The translations under genes were made by a program, and so were the position numbers. A model generated the notes under the pieces. The model had not been told where the DNA came from. It made no database searches and saw nothing but the letters and a program-made list of their open reading frames with translations. This document shows, one piece after another, positions 24,361 through 35,114 of a DNA stretch of 64,000 bases. Numbering within the stretch: the stretch's first letter is position 1; every line of letters starts with the position of its first letter. This DNA comes from Tubiluchus corallicola (lineage: Eukaryota > Priapulida > Priapulimorpha > Priapulimorphida > Tubiluchidae): positions 213,501-277,500 of the forward strand of contig JAQGDQ010000238.1 in NCBI GenBank assembly GCA_030141605.1, read 5' to 3'.

Positions 24361-26041
24361 CCAGTTTTCCTTTTAATATTGATTATTAAAGTTAACACGA
24401 TTGTAGCAGTGAAGTTGGCTGCAGCGTCTGTATGTGCGCCTTAACAGTTACTGCTGTTAACCATTCTCGGTGAACCATAGGAATGTTAGGTATTCTGTAA
24501 ACGGCATTCTGTTTGAAAACGTTTGTCAAATGCAACGGAAAACTTTGTAGAAAGTTTCATTCATAATTTTTCTGCATTCTCATGCGACCGGCGCCTAGCT
24601 TTGAAACAGCTTCCGAAAAGATTAGCGCAGTACATTATTACTTATCAATATATAATCCGTTTTTTGTCAAACTAGCAATAGCAGCGGCCTTCACACCGGT
24701 TTTGACGGGAAGCACTATTTTTAATATTAAAAATTAACGCATTAGAGTTTACCTATATAAAGTACTAGCTGAATACCCCGATATTGCCCGGACATTCTAT
24801 AAATGATTTCGATTGATGCGTTTCCGGCGGTTCCTGTAAGTTGGTTTTTAGAATAGGGAAACTGTCTGTCTAATCCTGACTTCGGATGGTGCAAGAGCTG
24901 CTCTCTTTCTTCTCTTCTCTTTTTTCTCCCCCTCCCTTCTCTCTCTCTTTCTCTTTTTTACTCTTTCTCCTCCTTAGTCTGTCTCGCTTTTTCTTTCTCT
25001 CTCTCTATTTTTCTTCTTTCTCTCTCTCTCTCTCTTCCCTGTCAACTTCTATTTTTCTTCTATCACTCTTGCCTTTTATCGGCCATACATTTTCTCTCTC
25101 TTCGTCTCAATTTTAACCATTGTTTTAATACTGTGTAAAATAAAACAAACATAATTATGTAATTTTAACGTTGTAACTTAACTTATAATTATAATTTTAA
25201 ACAAACAAACATACAAAAATTTATACATAAACTTTGATAAAATCCACTACCCTCGCGTGTTCTGCCTCCGTACAAGTATAAAGAAAGAACTAAAGAAAAC
25301 GACTTTTTATATTAAATATTATCGATAATATTGAGTAAAATTAGGGGGTGCTGCTGTTCCACAGTACCTATACACGAGCCGCCACTGGACTGTAGTCGTC
25401 GCAAATGTGTACACGTTTCACGCACGAGTTTCTTCTGATACGTTTAAAAATTTAACTTAACTGCAAGAGATTGTTATGATTTGCGCCTTGCTCACTTTTC
25501 CTAAAATTAATCTTTAGAGATAAAAGAACTGATGAAAAATTTGTCAAAACCAGAGTCATGTGATAAAAACGTCAATAATTTTGTTTGAATTCAGTAATTT
25601 TGTGGTTAGTATGCAAATATCGAAATGGTATACCAGTTAATGTGTGAACAAGATCTTTGTGAAAACTTTGCTTTGACATTAATTTTTTGTTCAAAAAACC
25701 TTTTTACTTGTGGATGCATTTGAATTTTGGCACGTTCTTGATCGAGATTTAAAAAATGAAGTGAACACTAATGTTAGTCTGCATAGAATGGGAGCTTGCA
25801 AGAGTTGCAAAGGAAAAATGATTCAAATGGATCCCTAGTTGTTATAAAGTAATTACCCCAGGATCGAAGATAGGTAAACTTTCCACTGCAAGTATGTGTG
25901 TGTGTTTCTTTATGGAAGCACCATTATGTAAATTACATTATAAATTAATAAACAAGAGAGATTTAATCAAGAGTGAAAAAAGCGTTTATTAGAGACAAAA
26001 TACTTTACAAAAGAATATTTTAGTTCGAGAGTACAGAACAT
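24361..26041. other. No gene; CT-rich tract at 24900-25110
   Basis: A degenerate TC-rich tract at 24898-25105 produces a low-complexity Ser/Leu/Phe frame. The rest is AT-rich and non-coding. Confidence 0.5.
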
Positions 26042-26431
26042 CTAACAATTAGTTCGTACAAATAAAAAAAGTGTTATCGCAACAATGTTACCCAAAGTAG
26101 CATTAATAACTCTCACACAATTGTATCTATATTTCATATAGACAATAAAATCTATAGTCCTAGTCTGAAAGGCTGATTCCAAAAAAGCTACAATATTCTT
26201 GTATAATTCGATATCTTGACTACTCATTAAAAAGACAAATTTATGATTGTCATTTGGTATGGCACAGAATGCAGGGAACAAAATTCCAACATTATTAAAA
26301 AGGATCCATCTATTATCCGGATAATGTGGATATTTCATGACTAAATGCATTTCATCTTCACAATAAATACAAGTTCGCTCACGCACAGGTATTTTATAAG
26401 GTTTACGATACCGCCCAAATTCAATGGCCAA
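26042..26431 (-). pseudogene. C-terminal fragment of a non-LTR retrotransposon ORF
   Basis: The minus-strand frame has no ATG and begins LAIEFGRYRKPYKIPVRERT. It continues with CIYCEDEMHLVMKYPHY. Jockey/CR1-like polymerases often end in such a region, with a GRY..P...R.C..C....E.H...CP.Y pattern. Here the second-half cysteine is replaced by tyrosine (KYPHY), so the zinc-knuckle-like motif is broken. The fragment stays open to a stop at 26042. It clearly resembles the fragment at 36389-36696, so the two are relics of one family. Only this end is present, as expected for a 5'-truncated copy. Confidence 0.7.
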
Positions 26432-27199
26432 TGTCCAATGTATATTACTCTACACTGTATATAACGGTGAAAAAACTCAATACTATAATAATAATAATCC
26501 TTATTGAAACTGAGGTTTCAGTTCTGGCATCGAGTGAAAAGAGCTATTGTTGTTGCCTGATGACATCCGTTGGAATACGGGATCCGTTTGTTATACAGTG
26601 AAATATATATACAGCTTTGTCATGTCAGATAAAGCCTAATTACGCTCAGATTCAGACAGAGTCCTGATTGTCCAAGTTCAACTTCCTGCCACACGCCAGC
26701 CCGCGAAACTTCGCAGGAATTTCTTCCGTTTGGAATAATTGCAACGTAATATCGATTTAACAACCCAAAACGAAAAAAATGTTGCACGAGACATTTGAAT
26801 GGGTTTAACTGCACGTTACTTTGTTATTTATTATCCGCCAAAGCAAACAACCATGACAGAAGCTGTAAGAAACTACTATATTTAAAATAATCACTAGATA
26901 ATCGTATCTTTATAACTGACCGAAGTATCATTAATTATATTTAATAACTTAACTCACAAATTGGTAAGCCCCGACTTAGTTAAAAAAGTTACTAACTATA
27001 ATCCCAACCGTGATTATATAGTTGATCTAATTTAGTAATGCAATTAAATATCAAATAACCGTAATTTGTTGTTGTATATAATTGTATAATGAGAGTCTGT
27101 GCATTGGGAGTAGGAAGCAGTACGTACAGGTCACTTCTGCACTGATCGTAACAGCCTATTTACACAAAATTATTGTCATTCATTTTCTAAACATTATTG
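26432..27199. other. No recognised feature
   Basis: AT-rich sequence; CTATAATAATAATAATCCTT near 26482 is a minor trinucleotide run. Confidence 0.5.
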
Positions 27200-27372
27200 T
27201 TACTATTGCTATTATTATTGATTGTTGTTATTATTATTATTATTATTATGATGATGATTATTATTACTATTATTATTATTATCATTATCATCATCATCAT
27301 CATCATCATCATCACCATCATTATTATTATCATTATTATTATTATTATTACTATTTTATGTTTATAATAATA
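27200..27372. repeat. (ATT)n/(ATC)n trinucleotide repeats
   Basis: ATT units with an ATC block at 27283-27325. The Tyr/His-run frame across it is an artefact. Confidence 0.95.
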
Positions 27373-29084
27373 ATATTATTATTTGCATTTTGTGAATTTA
27401 AGGTTGAATTCATCTGTTATTCAATGTTTCTTCTACAGTCAAAGATTGAGCACATATTTCTTTTGTTTTAGCACCTTCTCTGCTAATGCAACTATAGAAA
27501 AAAAACAATAGGAATCCTTTAAAACAACGTCATAGCTGTGATGTGATGCAAAAACAAACCGCTTAGAAACGTGCCATCTAGGATATATTAAAAATTACAT
27601 AAACCATTACAAGCATGAAAGTGTCCAAAAACAAATACACCCCTAAGCCCAATAACGCAGGTATTCAAAGTACCCACAGAAGTCGTACCTGGACGGCCTT
27701 ATTTAAATCCCACTTAATTCTGAATCAGTTCACAAGCACTCGTTATCACAGATTACCCTGACAGTTTGAGGCCCGCCTACCTTTTATCGGCCACTTGAAC
27801 CGGTCAGTCTTCCACGCGACTGGCCTTCGGTCAATGCTCAACTGCCTTTACTTCGCTCGAAAAGTCATTTACGCCTCTTAAATCGATACTTACCAAGGAT
27901 TTATCAACAGCTAGCTTGTCATTCCCTGCGCTTACTCGATTTAATTGAACTATATCATCCAAATTCTCAAAGTACAAATGCATACAATTTTTTATTTTAT
28001 AAAGTAGGGAGCTTACAGAAATCCTTTCTTTGCTCAGTTTTCGTTACTGTTTTTTTACACAGTTTTTTTATTAGCAGTACAGCAAAAGTATGTAAAGAGT
28101 AAACCGAAACTTAAGGTGGCAGCCTGAAAGTTTATAGCCAAACGGAATGAAAATCAGTAACCACAATTCAAAAGCAGAATGGCAACAGGGCAAGCACAAA
28201 CAACAGAAAGGCAACAACATCGTCAGCAATGAGGTGCTTAAAAGTGTATGTTTTAAATGGCACGTTTCTGAGCAGTGTATTGCTCTATTTACTAATCTTA
28301 CTAATGTTTTTTGTAAGCTAATGTTCATAAAACCGAATTAAAAGATAAAATTGGCTGAACCTGGTTAGTTTTTTGCAAACGCATCAAGAATGAAATTAGT
28401 TGATAAAATGAGGTCATTTATTAAAATGACAATACATTCGATATAGCAAGGCAAAAAAGGTGAGGCACACCCAAATACCGACCACCCAATACGTGACTAT
28501 ACTAATTACTATATTGACTTGCGTCTATGATGATAAACATAATAAAGCATGGCTTGCAATACTACATTAAAATATTATACCATACACCTAGCAAAGCAGT
28601 TTCAACAGTAGTGGTACATTACATATAAAAATCCCGCACTACAGAAAAAACACTGCAATGTTAAAAGTACCTAAACCTAAAGTTCAGGCAAAAATGACAT
28701 TCCTACTTTAGTAGTGGGTGGAGTAAGGGTGGGTTTTTCTCATCCAGCGACAGCAGGCAAATGGATGATTTTCGACAAGACGAGGGATGTCATTCGTTGA
28801 ATGGTCGGCTAGAAACAATGCGCGCGACACTGGCGCGCATGCTCACTAACATTCCTTACAAAAACTCATTTATTGCTATTCTATCAATAAATTCACCTTA
28901 TTTTAATTGTTAAATCTGTCACAGTCTATATTGAACACTCAAGCTTAATTTTCATTGAAACAATATTATATGAATTCTTGTTTAAGTTCTAAATCATGTT
29001 TTGTGGGTTTTGTGGGGAGAATCTATGTATCAGTTATATGAGACTGTCTAACTCATACCAATAAATTATGTTTAAAATAAAAAA
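27373..29084. other. No supported gene; CpG-rich spot near 28790-28850
   Basis: ATGGATGATTTTCGACAAG at 28760 opens a frame of about 50 codons through GCGCGCGACACTGGCGCGC. This spot is unusually CpG-rich for the window. It could be a promoter-proximal exon, but no splice donor is convincing. ACCAATAAATTATGTTTAAA near 29060 looks like a retroposon 3' end. Confidence 0.35.
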
Positions 29085-29285
29085 ACATCAGCAACAGCAA
29101 AATACTAAGGCAAAACCACCAACAGCAACTACAGCGGAAAACAGTAACAATATCAACAGCAAAAACGACAACAAAACAATAAGAGCAACATCAAGTGCAA
29201 CACCTGAATAACAACAACGACAATAGCAACAATACCGAGAGCAAAAAAACAACGTCAACGTAAAAAAACAAGGTAGTAGCAATGC
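29085..29285. repeat. Low-complexity CAA/CAG-rich tract
   Basis: Degenerate CAACAG/ACAACAA units following the A-rich end near 29080; probably grown from a retroposon tail. Confidence 0.6.
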
Positions 29286-29316
29286 TGATTAATAAGAGCA
29301 CTATATAGCCAAATAT

Positions 29317-29541
29317 AGCAAGCATTTTAAGTATCATAATCATAGAGTTATCGGTAGGGTGTATTACAGAACGTTTTTACTTATTTTTTTATATTTATTT
29401 TTCATCACTAACGTCACCACCATTGCCCTTCCTTTCACCCTTATGGCGCCTAGTCACCCGGCATCATGGTCATCATCAGTATCATCCCAATCGTCGCCGT
29501 CAACATGGTAATCAAATAGTAAGTAGCATGACAAGTAGCAG
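29317..29541 (+). repeat. Diverged direct duplication, copy 1
   Basis: Aligns by eye with 30620-30837: CATTTTAAGTATCATAATC, GAGTTATCGGTAGGGTG, then CATCATTTTGGTCATCATCA-like sequence and AATAGTAAG. Both copies are on the same strand, 1.3 kb apart. Confidence 0.75.
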
Positions 29542-30118
29542 AGGCTGTAGTTTAGTCCTGGCAACAATTATTGTGTCACATTCAAATCCCAGTTTTTATG
29601 ATTTTCCTCTGACCAAAAGACCTCGGCATATCAGAGACCTTACTAATTTAGAAAGAATCAACTAATCGTTTTATGTTTCAAATGACTCTCATACAGCATG
29701 TAGTGTTTGCCACTTAAACCCACTAAAATAGTTTCTTCTGAAAATTTAAATAGCAAAGAAAGCAAATATTATAATTTCGTTCCTCAAAATTTTACCAAGA
29801 AATGCCTACATCTTCTCAACACGTCATTTCAGTTTTCTGAAAACTTACAGTTTTTCTCAAATCCCATATCTTGTTACCGCGGGAAAACGAGAGAAAAAAG
29901 TTTCCCTGTAGAAAACCATATAGTGAAATTTTTAGTCAAATTAACAAAATCAAGTATTTCTCAGAAATCTTTGTTTACTGGTCCGCTAGTTTGCCATTAC
30001 CATCAAATATAATATAGTCAAGTTTTATTTTTGATCATGGTTTTTCTTTACTCAGTATAAGTAATATACCCTCCAAAAAAACAAGAATAGCAATATTTCT
30101 ACAGTCATAAAGCCTTCG
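29542..30118. other. Between the duplicated segments; one unassigned frame
   Basis: A 101-codon frame at 29707-30012 (plus) has no recognisable domain. Nothing else seen. Confidence 0.4.
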
Positions 30119-30338
30119 TTAAGTGGCGTTTACGTAGCATCCGGATGCGAAGGCGTCTTGGGGGGTGCGGAATAGATAAAATCGGTTTACATTGTTTTCA
30201 ATGCACCCGTTTATGCAGCCTGCGTTATTCTTTTAATGCAGCAATTCCTATTGATTTTTCCGTAGGCTATTCCGCAGCTGTTCTGGAGTGGAAAGCGCAT
30301 CCGCATTCGTATCCGGATGCCACGTAAACGCTACTTTA
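30119..30338. mobile_element. MITE with inverted ends and TTA target duplication
   Basis: The left end reads AGTGGCGTTTACGT then AGCATCCGGATGCGAA. The reverse complement of the right end reads AGTAGCGTTTACGT then GGCATCCGGATACGAA. The inverted repeats extend about 35 bases with few mismatches, from 30122 inward and from 30335 inward. The 3-base TTA on both sides (30119-30121 and 30336-30338) fits the target duplication of PIF/Harbinger elements. The 214-base body has no coding capacity, so it would need a transposase from elsewhere. The superfamily call rests on the TTA duplication only. Confidence 0.75.
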
Positions 30339-30619
30339 TACTGCAGCCAAAAAATCCACACAGATGAAGGAAAAGTGGATCAGCACATGCATATACATTA
30401 GTTGCGTATGTACTGAAAACGTATGGCTATGATTCAGGGTATGACAACACAGTTTTAAAGTTTTAGACTGCGGATACTATTCCATGCATAGTTGGAAAGT
30501 AAATTGCTGTAAAGTCTTTTCACGTTTATCGTGAACACGCTCTGTTTTACATTAATCTAATTTATGTTGATTTGCCAATATCAGAGTTCTTAAACCAATG
30601 GTCTGATCAAAATGTAGAA
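30339..30619. other. No recognised feature
   Basis: Short AT-rich spacer between the MITE and the second duplicated segment. Confidence 0.5.
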
Positions 30620-30837
30620 AGCAAACATTTTAAGTATCATAATCGCAGAGTTATCGGTAGGGTGATTTACATAACGCTTTGCTTGCATTTTTCAATTTAT
30701 TCATCATTAATATCACCGCCATGGCCGTCACTTTCACCACTGTGGCGGCTAGTGACCGGCATCATTTTGGTCATCATCAATATCATTCAGTCGTCACCGT
30801 CAGCATGTTAATCCAATAGTAAGCAGCACGACAAGTC
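30620..30837 (+). repeat. Diverged direct duplication, copy 2
   Basis: Second copy of the segment at 29317-29541; both retain GAGTTATCGGTAGGGTG. The interval between the copies contains the MITE at 30.1 kb. Confidence 0.75.
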
Positions 30838-31276
30838 ACTCTGCAGGTAACATTGATTATTAATACGATTTTCATAGGCAGAAAACGACAAGACATGCCT
30901 TGGGCAAATTTAAGACAAAACTGTAGAACTTTAAAACTCATACACAAGTTTCTTTGTTTGTAATTCACGTAAACTATTTTTAAAGCCTGTTGCAACACGT
31001 AGAGTGTCCCAGTTCCTTTTAGTGTTGGAATCATGCCACACATTACCACTGTTGACATTTCCCACGGTTGTTCAAAAACTTTACCATCAGTTTAAGTACA
31101 TAATACGCGGTTTATCTGGCCAGCCCTTACTACGGTAAATACTTCAGCCAACTGCCAAAAGCAGCTACCGTCGTAGGCCTATTACTCATAAGCGAATCTT
31201 TTAGTATCGCTGCACAATATATAGAGGCCTATTTCGAGCCTATTGCAAAATATAGAAAAGTTGAAACTATGGCGAA
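30838..31276. other. No recognised feature
   Basis: AT-rich sequence with a minus-strand frame (to 31058) of no recognisable content. Confidence 0.45.
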
Positions 31277-31583
31277 TTATTATTAATTAGCTAGATTATG
31301 ACTGTGATTGCTAGAGTGTATATAAACTATTGAGGTTTATTTTTAACAATTATTACCCATTGCGGGTAAAGAATTGGAGGAAGAAAAAGGATGAAATCTC
31401 GGGCCTGTTCTGTCATATTGAACTAGTAGCTCATGGGAGTACTGATCCGAGGTCTCGGGTTCAAATACCGACTAGTCCACAATTTTTCAGCGTTTCCTTT
31501 CTTTCTTTAACTATTAAAAATATAAACCACAATGGTTTCTAAACACTCTGGCAATCACAGTCATAATCTAACTAATTAATGAT
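31277..31583. mobile_element. Inverted-repeat element enclosing a tRNA-like sequence
   Basis: The left arm (31277-31342) contains TTAATTAGCTAGATTATGAC then TGTGATTGCTAGAGTGT. The reverse complement of the right arm (31515-31583) contains TTAATTAGTTAGATTATGAC then TGTGATTGCCAGAGTGT. The arms match over about 65 bases with scattered differences, making a long-armed non-autonomous DNA element of about 307 bases. The core carries the tRNA-like sequence at 31420-31479 and a T run. No target duplication can be assigned with certainty because the flanks are AT-rich. Confidence 0.75.
31420..31479 (+). pseudogene. tRNA-like sequence (truncated tRNA or SINE head)
   Basis: The 5' GAACTAG can pair with 3' CTAGTCC at six of seven positions. 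TAGCTCATGGG resembles pol III box A, and GGTTCAAATACC resembles box B. A TTCAAAT T-loop sits between TCGGG and ACCGA. A run of five T follows at 31483. The whole is only 60 bases; the anticodon arm region is too short by about 12 bases, so it cannot be a working tRNA. It may be a pol III-promoted SINE head or a decayed tRNA gene captured by the surrounding inverted-repeat element. Confidence 0.55.
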
Positions 31584-32867
31584 ATGGTTAGTCACCAGTT
31601 AATTTGAGAAAAGAGTTTTTGACGACTTATTATCACAGTTGTTTCATATTCTCTTTTGACTTGTTTGCATGTACATTATTCACACAAATTAGTAGCATGG
31701 AAACATTAAATATAACTTGCTCCTATTGTGCATAAGTTCAAAAAATAATACAATTAACGTGACTTAATTTTACTATCTGGCATGGCAATAGTTATAGACA
31801 CTGTTACCATAACGCATATATATTGTCTTCCTAAAAAATTAATCATTTTTCATTAACGCAGAAAAAGAACTGAATGTTTTCATTTTTCAATTTATACTAA
31901 TCAGATGACAAAGTTGTGGATTTCGTTACGCCAATAATTCAGTTTGTAACATACGCTCCGTAAAATTTAAAGGAACATGTGTCTCTACAAATGATTTTAT
32001 TAATTTTGCATCTCTAACGGTAAAGATGAAGTTCACTTCTAAATACAGGCTGCAAGTGTTTCTTGTTCGGCGGAGTATATTATGTATTTTACTTATCGTG
32101 CTATGCTTATGCATTGTGTTATGTGTTATGTATTATGTGTATGTTGTAATAAATTTGTCTTACCTTTATTGTGTACTTGACTTATCGTATTGTGCCTATG
32201 TATTGCACAATGTACCTATCATTTCTACGCATGTAAATGAGTGTACTGAATTGTTGCTTTAGTTTTGCACCGGACGCATTTTCGTTTAGCAGCGTTTTAA
32301 TATTGAAAATGATTTTAACACCGAGGATTGTAATTTTTTTGTAATCTACTTTTTAGCAAAAGTATAGTTAGATATGTACATATATATATATTATTTTGAA
32401 TAGAAACACTTTAAAATTTTCTGGTTCTAAAAGAAAATAATGACAAATTATCATATTGTTGTTTAATCGGTGAGCAAATAGATATAAATTAAAACAGCAA
32501 AAATGGACATTAGTAAACGCTTGCAACCAATTATGTTTCAATGCCAACAGACGCATTTTCACTGTTGGCAAAACAAACAATAAACAAAGAAACAAAAGTG
32601 GTGCCAAAAATACACTTGATACCAGCAATGCTTTTCAAAATTACTCCTGTAACCTAACGTGATCGCAGATATTAGTTAGGCCTATGATAAATTTACACAT
32701 TTTTACAAAAGTTGTTTCAAAATTACATTTTACTATCCTAACGAGACCCTGTCAAAACGTACGATTCTTATTTCTATGATTCTTTTTACTGAGTTCATAT
32801 TTATTTAATCATGTGAACGGCAACTGATTTTATTACGCTAAAGTGAAAGCAAGATCTATTCGAAAGT
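31584..32867. other. No supported gene
   Basis: AT-rich. TTATGTGTTATGTATTATGTG-like low-complexity sequence lies at 32110-32150, with short frames on both strands that have no recognisable content. Confidence 0.5.
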
Positions 32868-33370
32868 TTGGGGCCTTTCCACTATCAGTCTGCCGCTATA
32901 GATTTATTGTCTTCAAAGATTTATCCGTTAAGCCATAACAGCATAACTAATACGGTAGCCGTTGAATTGTATAAAAGAGTTTATAGGGTGGACAATAAGA
33001 CTGAGCTACAGGAGTCTGGAGAGTTAACGTCCAAGAAATATTTCTCTGAAAATTTTCTTCTTGCGACAATCGCAGAGACAACGCTACCTATAGTCATCCG
33101 CCCCAAGGATAATCTTTGCTTTCTAAGGCGTATAAAGATGATGTCTACCTCCCTCCAGGCCATTATTAGCAGTTCCCACGCTCTGTGCGGGTTTACCAGC
33201 ATTCCAAACTTACAGAACTTGCTTGTAGTATTTTGTCTACGGAGATTATGGGGAGGATTTTGACAGTAAAATAACAAGGTATGGGAAGATGGGACGCACG
33301 CGAACTCCCCGCTGCAATGCTCAGGTGCGGTAAAAATTTCGGTGGCACAGGTGGCTTGGGTCACGTGACT
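32868..33370. other. Block open on both strands, unassigned
   Basis: Overlapping frames of 131 codons (plus, 32868-33263) and 127 codons (minus, 32981-33364) lie in a GC-richer block downstream of the HES gene. Neither resembles a family I know and neither has a clear ATG plus splice context. It may be an old exon, a transposon fragment or chance. Confidence 0.3.
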
Positions 33371-33851
33371 AATTTCAACGGGGATAACCGCGAACCCTCA
33401 CATTTTACTTACAGCCTTAATTTATTTAATCCATACTAAATGAAACAAAACTTCTAATTTACTTGTTTTGTAGGAAGATGAAAATGGTATGAATTCGCCT
33501 ACCTTTAAGCTCTAACAATTCAAATAGGAAGTCGGATTCTTATGCCAAAAGTAAATTGACGTTACTTAACTCCTAGTCTTTTTTCTGTACAGACAGACGG
33601 TGAAAATGAATTAGATTGTAACATGTACACAAATTTACAAAAAACAAGAACAAGAACACGGGAATCTATTTTTTTGAAAAAACACGGGAATCTATTTATT
33701 TGAAAAAACAACAAGTATGGACTTCCTAACAATTTTATTTAATAGACTAGAACTTAAGTGTTGTCATCTAATTAGTTTTAATTAATGATCTATAACCAGT
33801 AATTAATAATCAATAAAAATTGCAACACAACTATTTTAGGTAAGAATGAAA
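33371..33851. other. Intergenic, with a 26-bp tandem duplication
   Basis: CACGGGAATCTATTT...GAAAAAA occurs twice with a 26-base period from 33657 to about 33708. No gene. Confidence 0.6.
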
Positions 33852-33857
33852 TTTATT
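33852..33857 (-). promoter_or_regulatory. Candidate polyadenylation signal of the HES gene
   Basis: TTTATT on the plus strand is AATAAA on the minus strand, about 0.5 kb after the HES stop codon. It would give a 3' UTR of ordinary length. Other A-rich signals nearby cannot be excluded. Confidence 0.35.
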
Positions 33858-34352
33858 ACAATCATTATTTACAAATATCTAAATTTAAATTTCTAATAGA
33901 AAAAATAAGATTAGTACTTTGCAAAATCTATATATAAAGGTAAGCCACGCACTGAAGAAAAATATGAGCGCGCGTCCACTGTGTACTGAAGTTTCATAGT
34001 TCGTGTATCAGCACTCAAGTAGTCAACAATTTCAGAAGCTGTAACAAGAACATTTTAGCATATATATATTTAACTGTAGTTCAATACAAGAAAAATCTTT
34101 CAACATTGAGCAAAGTCTGTCATATCAAAACCTGTGAATGGCTTAGTTATTCTAAACTCTAAAATCTATGTCTTAGTTTGAAATATCGGACCAGTTTTAA
34201 AACTTTTTTAAGAGTTAAAATAGCGCAGCTGTGATTTTTTAAAATAAAAATTTGAAAAACTCTTTGTGCATTTGATAAAGTATGAGAACAAGCTAATAAA
34301 ACCTCAGGAAATCGAAGTAAATTAGGCACTGATTTGGGAGTCAAAGACGCAG

Positions 34353-35114
34353 TCACCAAGGTCTCCAAACTGGTTCTTCCTTCACTGGTGGACCTGGTTG
34401 CTTCCCATTATTACTAGGCGGTAGTGTTAATGCTGAAGTTTTAGGACTGCTAGGAGATGATGACGATGACGAGGGCGATGCTGACTGCAATGTTGTTACA
34501 GGATTAACTGTAGCTTGAGTTGCTGTAGGTGCAGTGGTCGAACTGGAAGAACTCGAAAGTGCATTTAAAGAAACAAACTGACTGGCCATAGCACTGGGAA
34601 TAATAAATGCTAATTCTCCTGTAGGAAGTCGACTAGGAATTACTTGAAGACCACCCAAGAGCCTTGACGAACTAAGTCCTTCACTACTGCTGTCAGCTGC
34701 ACATATGGTACTACTTGGAAACTGGTGCACCGTGGGTACAACTCTAACACCACCTGAAATAATTTGACCATTAGGCAGTATGAGCGTTGGACTGACTTGA
34801 GCAGTTTCCGTGTGGATGACTGGTGATCCTGCAGCACGTGCTGGATAAATTTGTGGTGTGACACCGTTTATTCGCTGCATTGTCCCAGCTAAGTGGTCAA
34901 GCAGCCTAAGCTTGACGTTATTATCTATGCTACTGACATTGCTCATATAGCGCGTAACTTCCTCTGCACATTCTGTGAAACCTGCTCTGTATTTTCCCAT
35001 GACGCTTGGATCTTCTGAAGCCGCGGCGGCAATCTGTTGCCTCTGCATGGTCTGCAGGTATTTCACTGTCATTTCCAAAATGTCAGCTTTTTCCAGCTTC
35101 GAGTGACGGGAAGA
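34353..35114 (-). CDS. hes: HES exon 3, loop/helix 2, Orange domain, WRPW
   Basis: Acceptor TATATTTCAG|TCT opens 253 codons in phase 0 plus a stop at 34353-34355. Helix 2, the Orange domain and a long low-complexity region (runs of Ser near residues 240-285 of the protein) end in PVWRPW. Vertebrate HES1 has a further intron between helix 2 and Orange that is absent here. Confidence 0.95.
   Translation of the reverse strand, partial: SSRHSKLEKADILEMTVKYLQTMQRQQIAAAASEDPSVMGKYRAGFTECAEEVTRYMSNVSSIDNNVKLRLLDHLAGTMQRINGVTPQIYPARAAGSPVIHTETAQVSPTLILPNGQIISGGVRVVPTVHQFPSSTICAADSSSEGLSSSRLLGGLQVIPSRLPTGELAFIIPSAMASQFVSLNALSSSSSSTTAPTATQATVNPVTTLQSASPSSSSSSPSSPKTSALTLPPSNNGKQPGPPVKEEPVWRPW

Noticed and set aside
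34640-34864. Second frame overlapping HES exon 3
   Set aside because: Shadow of the HES coding frame; no domain.
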